The notes under the pieces: model-generated | What the model was told of the DNA's origin: nothing | The model's input: the letters and a program-made list of their open reading frames with translations, nothing else | The model's database searches: none | Source: Propionibacteriales bacterium | Lineage (GTDB): Bacteria > Actinomycetota > Actinomycetes > Propionibacteriales > Nocardioidaceae | Reading direction: 5' to 3' | Length of the DNA: 35,597 nucleotides | Assembly: GCA_019510315.1 (NCBI GenBank) | Contig: JAEKKP010000090.1 | Coordinates: forward strand, 1-35,597 | Translations under genes and position numbers: made by a program | Shown: piece by piece, positions 8,349-15,311 of the stretch | Position numbering within the stretch: position 1 is the first letter of the stretch | How the letters are laid out: each line of letters begins with the position of its first letter

Positions 8349-9382
8349 CCGTGCGGGCGTCGGTGATCATCCCCTGCCACAACAAGCCGACGACGCTGCC
8401 GCTCACGGTCGACACGGTGCTGCGCCAGTCGGTGCCCGACCTCGAGGTGCTGCTGCTCGGCGACGGTGTCACCGACGAGGTGCGGGAGGTCGCGGAGGCG
8501 CTCGTGCGGCAGGATCCGCGGGTCCTCTTCCTGGACTTCCCGAAGGGCCCCCACCACGGCGAGGCCTACCGCCATGACGCGGTGATGGCCGCCCGGTCGG
8601 ACGCGATCTTCTACCTGTGCGACGACGACCTGCTGCTGCCCGACCACGTGGCCGACCTGCTCGCCCTCCTCGACGACGCCACGCTGGTGCAGAGCCTCAA
8701 CGGCTACATCCGACCCGACGGGTCGTTCCGCACCTACGCCTCCGACCTGGCCGATCCGATCTCGGTCGAGCCGATCCTCGACGAGCGTGTCCAGTTCAAC
8801 TCGATCAGCATCACCGGCACGGCTCACCGGCGCAGCTTCTACCTCGAGGCCGGTGAGCACTGGGAGACGACCCCGCCCGGACAGTGGCCGGACCACCACC
8901 AGTTCCGGCGGATGATGCGGCACCCGTCGTTCCGCGGCGCCACGTCGCACCGGATGACGGCCCTGCAGCTGCCGACGAGCGGCGACGGCCGTGAGACGTG
9001 GTCGGACAGCGAGCGCCAGGCCGAGCTCGCGCGCTGGCACGAGGTGGTGATCGCACCGGGCGGCCAGCTGGTCATCGACGACCTGCTGCACCGTGGCGCC
9101 TTGGCCGAGCTCGCCGAGGCACGGCCACAGCTCGCGCGACTGTCCGCGCTCATCGCCGAGCAGCAGTCGCTCATCGACGCGCTCAACCGTGAGACCTCCC
9201 ACCGCGCCGAGATCACTGGCGCGCTGGAGGCCGAGGCGGAGGTCCTGCGCAGGCGCGTGGGTCGGCTCCGGCGCCGGCGGCGCAAGCTTCGTGCCGAGCT
9301 CGATGGCCTGTACGCGTCGCGCTCGTGGCGGGTCACGGCGCCGCTGCGACGTCTGGGCCGCGGCCGTGCGGAGTCGGGCTAG
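8345..9382 (+). CDS. Glycosyltransferase family 2 with C-terminal coiled coil
   Basis: Likely transfers the modified sugar made by this operon to an envelope or extracellular glycan. The 345-residue protein has a GT-A fold: SVIIPCHNKPTTLPLTVDTVLRQ at the N-terminus, GDGVTDE, and a metal-binding CDDDLLLPDHV near residue 93. Residues about 230-320 form a charged, Arg/Glu-rich helix (AEVLRRRVGRLRRRRRKL), and the C-terminus reads YASRSWRVTAPLRRLGR, a tail I associate with bacterial glycosyltransferases of polysaccharide clusters. There are no membrane helices. It is the last gene of the operon; its TAG stop shares the palindrome CTAG with the stop of the convergent phosphatase gene. Confidence 0.85.
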   Translation: MTVRASVIIPCHNKPTTLPLTVDTVLRQSVPDLEVLLLGDGVTDEVREVAEALVRQDPRVLFLDFPKGPHHGEAYRHDAVMAARSDAIFYLCDDDLLLPDHVADLLALLDDATLVQSLNGYIRPDGSFRTYASDLADPISVEPILDERVQFNSISITGTAHRRSFYLEAGEHWETTPPGQWPDHHQFRRMMRHPSFRGATSHRMTALQLPTSGDGRETWSDSERQAELARWHEVVIAPGGQLVIDDLLHRGALAELAEARPQLARLSALIAEQQSLIDALNRETSHRAEITGALEAEAEVLRRRVGRLRRRRRKLRAELDGLYASRSWRVTAPLRRLGRGRAESG

Positions 9383-9990
9383 CTCACCCGGAAGTCGCCC
9401 CACCGGGTCAGGGCCCAGTCGTCGCCGTCGATGACCAGCTCGGCCGACTCGCCGTTGTCGAGGCGGTGGCGGTCGGCGTAGCTGGGCGAGACGTTGCGCG
9501 CGACGCTCGGCAGTGCGATGCACGACGCGGTCTGGTGCGTCACCACGACCACCGTCTCGCCGCGGTGGACGTCGGCGATCTCGGCCAGCGCCCCGGCGTA
9601 CCGGGCGACGACGTCCGTCCCGCTCTCGCCACCGGGGAACGCCACGTCCAGCTCGCCGTGGAACCATTGGTCGGTGACGGCGCAGATCGCCTCGACGGAG
9701 AACGGCTGTCCGTGGAGGTCGCCGACGTCGATCTCGCGCAGCGCCTTGCGCGTGGTGACGCCGACGCCGAGCCGGCACGCGACGATCTCCGCCGTCTGGA
9801 CGGCGCGGGCGATGTCGGAGCACCAGACGTGCGCGATCCGCCGGTCACGGACCTCGTCGGCGAGCCGTGCGGCCTGGCCGCGGCCCTCGAAGCTCAGCGT
9901 GCCGCCCTCGTCGGAGAACTCCGCGTCGAGGTAGTCGGCGTCGGCGTGCCGGGCCACGATCAGCGTCGCCGGGCACATCAGGGAGCTCAC
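9379..9990 (-). CDS. Histidine phosphatase (phosphoglycerate mutase superfamily)
   Basis: Two-histidine phosphatase of unknown substrate, about 203 residues. The catalytic core is visible: VARHADA (Arg14, His15, with RHA in place of the usual RHG), CSDIARAVQTAE with the second arginine, REIDVGDLHGQ with the acidic proton donor, and VVVTHQTASC with the second histidine. I place the start at GTG 9990 because a TACGAT -10 element lies 7 nt upstream. The ATG at 9999 proposed by the ORF track would overlap that promoter. It is convergent with the glycosyltransferase gene, and the stop codons overlap in CTAG. A role in carbohydrate or nucleotide dephosphorylation is possible, but nothing here shows it. 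Confidence 0.85.
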   Translation of the reverse strand: MSSLMCPATLIVARHADADYLDAEFSDEGGTLSFEGRGQAARLADEVRDRRIAHVWCSDIARAVQTAEIVACRLGVGVTTRKALREIDVGDLHGQPFSVEAICAVTDQWFHGELDVAFPGGESGTDVVARYAGALAEIADVHRGETVVVVTHQTASCIALPSVARNVSPSYADRHRLDNGESAELVIDGDDWALTRWGDFRVS

Positions 9991-9997
9991 GCCCGGC

Positions 9998-10003
9998 ATC
10001 GTA
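9998..10003 (-). promoter_or_regulatory. -10 element (TACGAT) of the histidine phosphatase gene, leaderless
   Basis: TACGAT on the minus strand is followed by 7 nt and then GTG at 9990. This spacing decides the start codon against the ATG at 9999, which would fall inside the -10 element. Confidence 0.5.
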
Positions 10004-10065
10004 GACAGACTCCGATGCCGGACGTGAGACGCCGAGGCTCCCCGTGGGAGATCAGGTGGTGTGCG

Positions 10066-10701
10066 TCAGACGGTGCGGATCACGCGAGTGCCGCCGGCGA
10101 ACCGGTCGTGCCAGCCCTGCCGCGACACGGGGTCACCGTTGATGGTCACCGCGATCACGATCACGGCGACCAGCTCGAGCAGCCCGCCGATGGGTCCGCC
10201 GACCACCGGGACGATCGACAGGACACTGGCACCGGCCCAGAGGTTGCGGCGTACGGCCTGCTCCATCGTCGGCTTCCCGCCGTCGGGGCCCTGCGTGTGC
10301 AGGTTCATCACCATCTTGCCGATGGTCTGGCCGCGCGAGGACTCCATGTAGGCGAAGTAGCCGACGTAGATCAGGGCCGAGAGGATGCCGTAGACCGCCG
10401 ATGCGGCGTAGTCGTCACCGCCGTAGATGCCGCCGCCGGAGTCCATCAGGGTCCGGACGATCAGGAGCGAGACGACGACGCCCTGGACGATGGCGACGAG
10501 GATCCCGTCGACGAGCCGGGCGACGAACCTGGCGCCCAGGCCGCCGGGCTGTGGTCCGGTCTGCATCGGCGGCGGGGGCGGTGCGTAGTCGCTGTACGAC
10601 GGCGGCGGCGGTGGCGGGGGTGGCGTCCCCGCGGCCGGTGGGGTTGGCGGCGGGGTCGCGCCGGCGCTGGGATCCTGCGGCGGCGTGGTGTCATCGCTCA
10701 T
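10066..10701 (-). CDS. RDD family membrane protein with proline-rich N-terminus
   Basis: A 211-residue membrane protein of unknown function. The first 55 residues are cytoplasm-type low-complexity sequence rich in Pro, Thr and Gly (runs of Pro, PPPPPMQTGPQPGG). The RDD domain follows: GARFVARLVDGILVAIVQGVVV, with the signature Arg and Asp, a second helix near SAVYGILSALIYVGYFAYME, the SRGQTIGKMVMNL motif, and a third hydrophobic stretch (IGGLLELVAVIVIAVTING) before DPVSRQGWHDRFAGT-like sequence. The ATG at 10701 lies 7 nt after a TACGGT -10 element, so it is probably leaderless. A weak CTCCC-CGT-GGGAG hairpin follows the stop at 10038-10050. It is transcribed alone. Confidence 0.85.
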   Translation of the reverse strand: MSDDTTPPQDPSAGATPPPTPPAAGTPPPPPPPPSYSDYAPPPPPMQTGPQPGGLGARFVARLVDGILVAIVQGVVVSLLIVRTLMDSGGGIYGGDDYAASAVYGILSALIYVGYFAYMESSRGQTIGKMVMNLHTQGPDGGKPTMEQAVRRNLWAGASVLSIVPVVGGPIGGLLELVAVIVIAVTINGDPVSRQGWHDRFAGGTRVIRTV

Positions 10702-10708
10702 GCTCGCC

Positions 10709-10714
10709 ACCGTA
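10709..10714 (-). promoter_or_regulatory. -10 element (TACGGT) of the RDD gene, leaderless
   Basis: TACGGT on the minus strand, a 7-nt spacer, then ATG at 10701. No Shine-Dalgarno sequence is present. Confidence 0.5.
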
Positions 10715-10770
10715 GTGACGTGGGCGGGCGCCCGCATCCTCCACCCGGCCCGAAACCGTGGTTGAAAATG

Positions 10771-10802
10771 ATCGGACCCCGGGCCGAGGCCCGGGGTCCG
10801 AT
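10771..10802 (-). terminator. Intrinsic terminator downstream of ino1
   Basis: A perfect 15-bp inverted repeat (ATCGGACCCCGGGCC and its complement) separated by 2 nt. Read on the minus strand it is followed by CATTTTCAACC, a short T tract. It lies about 140 bp past the ino1 stop, beyond a repeat element. Confidence 0.75.
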
Positions 10803-10840
10803 CCACCGAAGTCAGCTGCGGTGCGCGGTCGTCGCGCAGG

Positions 10841-10952
10841 TCAGCGCTCGACCTCTCCTGGTTTCGACCCGCCGTCGCGGCTTCGTGCCTCAGCCGCGGG
10901 CTCGCTCAACCTGCGGGCGGTACGCCGAGCGCTTCGTGCCTCAGCGCTCGAC
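10841..10952. repeat. REP-like palindromic element flanked by 12-bp direct repeats
   Basis: The core at 10860-10911 begins GGTTTCGAC and ends GCTCAACC, roughly complementary ends, and holds an inner perfect stem CGCGGC-N11-GCCGCG (10876-10898). The sequence TCAGCGCTCGAC occurs at 10841 and again exactly 100 bp away at 10941, where it is the last codons and stop of ino1. A 14-bp segment (CTTCGTGCCTCAGC) is also repeated at 10881 and 10932. It looks like a dispersed repeat that landed at the 3' end of ino1 and duplicated its tail. Confidence 0.6.
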
Positions 10953-12020
10953 GTCGCCCTTGATGAAGGCCTCGACGGAGGCGCGGCCCTCGTCGTCGGG
11001 GCGCTGCACCGGCGGGGACTTCATCAGGTACGACGACGCCGAGAGCAGCGCGCCGCCGATGCCGCGGTCCTTGGCGATCTTCGCGGCGCGGATCGCGTCG
11101 ATGATGATGCCGGCGGAGTTCGGCGAGTCCCAGACCTCGAGCTTGTACTCGAGGTTCAGCGGCACGTCACCGAAGGCGCGACCCTCGAGGCGGACGTAGG
11201 CCCACTTGCGGTCGTCGAGCCACTGCACGTAGTCCGAGGGACCGATGTGCACGTTGCGCGCGCCCATGTCGTGGCCGATGTTGGAGGTCACGGCCTGGGT
11301 CTTGGAGATCTTCTTCGACTCGAGGCGGTCGCGCTCGAGCATGTTCTTGAAGTCCATGTTGCCGCCGACGTTGAGCTGGTAGGTGCGGTCGAGCACCACG
11401 CCGCGGTCCTCGAACAGCTTGGCCATCACCCGGTGGGTGATGGTCGCGCCGACCTGGCTCTTGATGTCGTCGCCGATGATCGGCACGCCCGCGTCCTCGA
11501 ACTTCTTCGCCCAGACCGGGTCGGAGGCGATGAAGACGGGGAGCGCGTTCACGAATGCCACGCCGGCGTCGATGGCGCACTGGGCGTAGAACTTGTCGGC
11601 CTGCTCCGAGCCCACCGGGAGGTAGGAGACGAGGACGTCGACCTGGGCGTCCTTGAGGACCTGGACGATGTCGACCGGGTCGGCGTCGGACTGGTCGATC
11701 GTCTCGAGGTAGTACTTGCCGAGACCGTCGAGCGTGTGGCCGCGCTGGACGGTGACGCCGGTGGGCGGCACGTCGCAGATGCGGATGGTGTTGTTCTCGG
11801 AGTTCTGGATCGCGTCGGAGAGGTCGAAGCCGACCTTCTTCGCGTCCACGTCGAACGCCGCGACGAACTCCACGTCGGAGACGTGGTAGTCGCCGAACAT
11901 CACATGCATCAGACCGGGGACGGAGCCCTCGGGGTCCGCATCCTTGTAGTACTCGACGCCCTGGATCAGGGAGCTGGCGCAGTTGCCCACTCCCACGATT
12001 CCTACGCGAACCTTGGCCAT
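10941..12020 (-). CDS. ino1: Inositol-3-phosphate synthase
   Basis: Makes L-myo-inositol 1-phosphate from glucose 6-phosphate, using bound NAD. This feeds phosphatidylinositol, mannosylated lipids and, in many actinobacteria, mycothiol. The 359-residue protein is of the short actinobacterial type: [13 protein letters not shown] is the NAD-binding loop near residue 8, [16 protein letters not shown] and [16 protein letters not shown] are conserved core motifs, and [12 protein letters not shown] plus [11 protein letters not shown] carry active-site lysines and asparagine. GGAGGAGAACC precedes the ATG. It is the second gene of a padR-ino1 pair (25-bp gap), the same pairing as M. tuberculosis Rv0047c-Rv0046c, so the PadR protein probably controls it. 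Confidence 0.97.
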   Translation of the reverse strand: MAKVRVGIVGVGNCASSLIQGVEYYKDADPEGSVPGLMHVMFGDYHVSDVEFVAAFDVDAKKVGFDLSDAIQNSENNTIRICDVPPTGVTVQRGHTLDGLGKYYLETIDQSDADPVDIVQVLKDAQVDVLVSYLPVGSEQADKFYAQCAIDAGVAFVNALPVFIASDPVWAKKFEDAGVPIIGDDIKSQVGATITHRVMAKLFEDRGVVLDRTYQLNVGGNMDFKNMLERDRLESKKISKTQAVTSNIGHDMGARNVHIGPSDYVQWLDDRKWAYVRLEGRAFGDVPLNLEYKLEVWDSPNSAGIIIDAIRAAKIAKDRGIGGALLSASSYLMKSPPVQRPDDEGRASVEAFIKGDVER

Positions 12021-12045
12021 CGGTTCTCCTCCTGGATTGCTGGTT

Positions 12046-12750
12046 TCAACTGATTTCGGTGGTCTCCGCCGTCACGGCGGGAGCTGGTGTGGGTGCGGTC
12101 GCCGGCTTGGTCTTCGGTGCGATCTTCGGGGCGATCTTCGGGGCGACCGCGGCGGGCCGCGTGCGCCTCTCCTTCGCGGCCGGGGTCGCCTTCGCGGCCG
12201 GCTTGCGGGTGCCGGCGCGGTCGGCGTTGGAGCGCTCGGCCTCGATCAGCTCGGTGAGCCAGCGCACCTCGCGCTCGACGGACTCGATGGAGTGCCGGCG
12301 CAGCTCGCTCACGTAGCGGTCGTCGCCGCCGCCGTACAGGCTGCGCTGGCGGTCGAGCCGCTCCTGCAGCCGCGAGCGGCGGCCCTCGAGGATCCGCAGC
12401 CGGACGCCGGCGTCGGTGCGCGAGAAGAACGCGAACCGCATGTTGAAGGTCTCGTCCTCCCACGCGGCCGGACCGGCCTCGGTGATCTCCGTGGTGAAGA
12501 ACTCGATGCCCGCCGGCGTGATCTGGTAGACGATCCGCTGCCGCCGCGAGACGGCGTTGGCGGTGGCGACCTCGGTGATCCAGCCGGCCCGCAGCATCCG
12601 CTTCAGCGCCGGGTAGAGCGAGCCGTAGGACAACAGCCGGGTCCAGCCGAGCAGGAGGTTCAGCCGCTTGCGGAGCTCGTAGCCGTGCAGCGGGCTCTCC
12701 TGCAGGAGCCCGAGGACGGCGAGCTCGAGCGTTGCACCCTTGCGTGGCAC
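12046..12750 (-). CDS. PadR family transcriptional regulator
   Basis: A DNA-binding repressor, 234 residues. The N-terminal winged helix-turn-helix of the PadR type is clear ([56 protein letters not shown]), followed by an alpha-helical dimerisation region and a long Ala/Pro/Lys-rich tail ([12 protein letters not shown] and similar) that looks disordered. The GTG at 12750 has a GAAGGAGG site 8 nt upstream; the 366-residue ORF is an upstream extension through the promoter. It lies 25 bp upstream of ino1 in the same direction and matches Rv0047c by context. It probably represses padR-ino1, and perhaps divergent ponA, through the AT-rich repeats at 12823-12855. Confidence 0.92.
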   Translation of the reverse strand: MPRKGATLELAVLGLLQESPLHGYELRKRLNLLLGWTRLLSYGSLYPALKRMLRAGWITEVATANAVSRRQRIVYQITPAGIEFFTTEITEAGPAAWEDETFNMRFAFFSRTDAGVRLRILEGRRSRLQERLDRQRSLYGGGDDRYVSELRRHSIESVEREVRWLTELIEAERSNADRAGTRKPAAKATPAAKERRTRPAAVAPKIAPKIAPKTKPATAPTPAPAVTAETTEIS

Positions 12751-12822
12751 GGCGGCGGCCTCCTTCAGGACTCGATGGGCGTGGACCCGGTACGCCGAGA
12801 CCGGTAACGTCTCGGTTGGTTC

Positions 12823-12855
12823 TATCGAGCAAACATATCGCATTGATATATCGAG
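12823..12855. promoter_or_regulatory. AT-rich operator candidate between padR and ponA
   Basis: An AT-rich island in very GC-rich DNA. TATCG occurs three times at exactly 13-bp spacing (12823, 12836, 12849), and ATATC-N5-GATAT forms an inverted repeat at 12835-12849. On the minus strand TATGTT (12833-12838) could be the padR -10 element. A PadR autoregulatory site is the simplest reading. Confidence 0.5.
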
Positions 12856-13015
12856 GTCGAATCCTTTGCCGCCCGCGACCTGGCTGCGACGGTTGTCGTG
12901 CCGGCCCGACCTCGGCGCGACGGAGCCCGCCCGACGTGGCTTTCCCGCCTCGACGCCGTACCCTCTGTCCTTGACCTGACCTCCGTCGACCCGACTTCCC
13001 CTGGAGCCATCCCAC

Positions 13016-15307
13016 GTGAGTGCCAGCACGCCGCGGCCCGGTTCCGGCCGCTCGAGCGGCAAGCCGAAGAGCCGTCGCGCGTCCGGTCCGAAGAAGCAGC
13101 TGACCCCGCGGGAGCGGATCCGCAAGGCGCTCAAGTACACCCTCATCGCCGGGCTCGTCGGCGCCCTGGTGCTCGTCGCGATGTTCTACATCGCCTACCG
13201 CGCCACCGACATCCCCAGCGAGAACGCCGCGTTCCAGGCGCAGACGACGAAGGTGTACTACGCCGGCGGCAAGGGTGAGATCGGCCAGTTCGCGACCCAG
13301 AACCGCGAGTCGATCCCGCTGGCCGACGTGCCGAAGGTGATGCAGGACGCGGTCGTCGCGGCCGAGGACCGCACGTTCTGGACCAACAAGGGCATCGACC
13401 CCAAGGGCATCATCCGGGCGGCGTTCTCCAACGCCAAGGGTGGTGCCACCCAGGGCGCCTCGACGATCACCCAGCAGTACGTGAAGATCCTGTACCTCAG
13501 CCAGGAGCGCACCTTCAAGCGCAAGATCAAGGAAGCCTTCCTCTCGCTGAAGATCCAGCAGAAGAAGTCGAAGTCCGAGATCCTCGAGGGCTACCTCAAC
13601 ACGATCTACTTCGGCCGCGGTGCCTACGGCATCCAGGCGGCCGCCAACGCCTACTTCGGGATCCCGGCCAAGAAGCTCGACGCCTCGCAGAGCGCGATGC
13701 TCGCGGCGGTCCTGAACTCGCCGAACTACCTCAGCCCCGACCGGAGCGACACGGCGCGGGAGGCCCTGCTGCGGCGCTACGACTACGTCGTCTCGGGGAT
13801 GGCGTCGATGGGGGCGATCCCGCAGTCCCAGGCCGCGGAGATCGCCGGCAAGCTGCCCGAGATCAAGAAGCAGGTGGCCGACAACTCCTACGGTGGCCAG
13901 CGGGGCTTCATGCTCGACATGGTCAAGAAGGAGCTCGAGCACCTCGGCTTCGACGAGGCCCAGATCGAGGCCGGCGGCCTGCGCGTGACCACGACGCTCA
14001 CCAAGAAGGCGATGGATGCGGCCGAGGCCGGCGTCACGGAGCAGAAGCCCGAAGGCCTGCCGCAGCTGCACGCCTCGGCGGCCACGGTCGACGTGAAGAC
14101 CGGCGCCCTGCTGGGCTTCTACGCCGGCCAGGACTTCCTCAAGAGCCAGCTCAACTGGGCCGCCATCGGCGACGCACCGGGCTCGTCGTTCAAGCCGTTC
14201 GCACTCGCCACGGGCCTCGAGGCCGGGTTCAGCCTGAAGGACACCTTCCAGGGGTCCTCTCCGTACCGGTTCCCGGACGGATCGACGGTCAAGAACGAGG
14301 GCCAGGGCGACGGCCACAGCTACGGAGCCAAGATCGACCTGGTCAAGGCGACGCAGGAGTCGGTGAACACCGCGTACGTCGACCTGACGCAGTCCATCCC
14401 CGACGGTCCGGACAAGATCAAGGACACGGCGATCAAGATGGGCATCCCGGCCGACACCAAGGGTCTGGACGCCAACGCCCGGATCGCCCTGGGCTCGGCC
14501 ACGGTCAGCCCGATCAACATGGCCAACGCCTACGCGACCATCGCCAACGCCGGGGTGCACCACAACTGGTTCATCGTCTCCAAGGTCACGCAGGCGAGCA
14601 CGGGCAAGGTCCTCTACAGCGCGCCGCTGAAGACCGACCGCGCGATCCCGGAGGACATCGCGGCCGACACCAGCTACGCGCTCCAGCAGGTCGTCAAGGG
14701 TGGCACCGGCGTCGGCGCCCAGGGTCTGGGCCGGCCGGCCGCCGGGAAGACCGGCACCGCCACCAAGACCGGCGGCCAGGTGATCACGTCGTGGTTCGTC
14801 GGCTACACGCCGCAGGTGGCGACCGCCGTGATGTACGTGCGCGGTGACGGACAGAAGACCCTCGAGGGCTACCTCAACCCGTTCTACGGCGCGACCTACC
14901 CGACGAGGACCTGGACCGCGATCATGAAGCGGGACATGGACGGCGTGCCGGTCGAGGAGTTCCCGCCACCGGCCAACGTCGACGGCGAGGCACCCGACAG
15001 CGGGCACGCGCCGTACACGCCGCCGCCGCCGAAGCCGAGCAAGACCAAGACCACGATCATCCCGCCGGCCACGTCGCAGGCGCCGCAGGAGCCGGTGCTC
15101 AACGGCGTGTGCGACCCGGCGTACGGGTTCCCCACGGACCCTGACTGCCCGAACCCGAACCCGCCGACGCAGAGCCCGACGGACACCCCGACCTGCGGAG
15201 GGATCCTCAACCCCTGCACCACGCCGCCGGGCAACGGCGGTGGCGGTGGCGGCGGTCCCGGTGGCGGCCGGATCGCGTACGACGGCAGCTACGCCCGGCA
15301 GGAGTAG
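13016..15307 (+). CDS. ponA: Bifunctional class A penicillin-binding protein (transglycosylase/transpeptidase)
   Basis: Polymerises and cross-links peptidoglycan outside the membrane. The 763-residue protein has a basic cytoplasmic N-terminus, one membrane helix (about residues 41-63), a GT51 glycosyltransferase domain with the catalytic glutamate in AAEDRTFW (near 115) and GGATQGASTITQQ, then a transpeptidase domain with the SxxK motif (SSFK near 390), SxN (SVN near 447) and KTG (KTGTA near 577). The last 110 residues are a Pro/Thr/Gly-rich tail (TPPPPKPSKTKT and a poly-Gly run). GGAG lies 9 nt before GTG 13016. The position after padR matches ponA1 (Rv0050) of M. tuberculosis. Confidence 0.96.
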   Translation: MSASTPRPGSGRSSGKPKSRRASGPKKQLTPRERIRKALKYTLIAGLVGALVLVAMFYIAYRATDIPSENAAFQAQTTKVYYAGGKGEIGQFATQNRESIPLADVPKVMQDAVVAAEDRTFWTNKGIDPKGIIRAAFSNAKGGATQGASTITQQYVKILYLSQERTFKRKIKEAFLSLKIQQKKSKSEILEGYLNTIYFGRGAYGIQAAANAYFGIPAKKLDASQSAMLAAVLNSPNYLSPDRSDTAREALLRRYDYVVSGMASMGAIPQSQAAEIAGKLPEIKKQVADNSYGGQRGFMLDMVKKELEHLGFDEAQIEAGGLRVTTTLTKKAMDAAEAGVTEQKPEGLPQLHASAATVDVKTGALLGFYAGQDFLKSQLNWAAIGDAPGSSFKPFALATGLEAGFSLKDTFQGSSPYRFPDGSTVKNEGQGDGHSYGAKIDLVKATQESVNTAYVDLTQSIPDGPDKIKDTAIKMGIPADTKGLDANARIALGSATVSPINMANAYATIANAGVHHNWFIVSKVTQASTGKVLYSAPLKTDRAIPEDIAADTSYALQQVVKGGTGVGAQGLGRPAAGKTGTATKTGGQVITSWFVGYTPQVATAVMYVRGDGQKTLEGYLNPFYGATYPTRTWTAIMKRDMDGVPVEEFPPPANVDGEAPDSGHAPYTPPPPKPSKTKTTIIPPATSQAPQEPVLNGVCDPAYGFPTDPDCPNPNPPTQSPTDTPTCGGILNPCTTPPGNGGGGGGGPGGGRIAYDGSYARQE

Positions 15308-15311
15308 GCGA

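Noticed and set aside
13016-15307. PASTA domains at the C-terminus of ponA
   Set aside because: The tail is a Pro/Thr/Gly-rich low-complexity sequence without the PASTA pattern.
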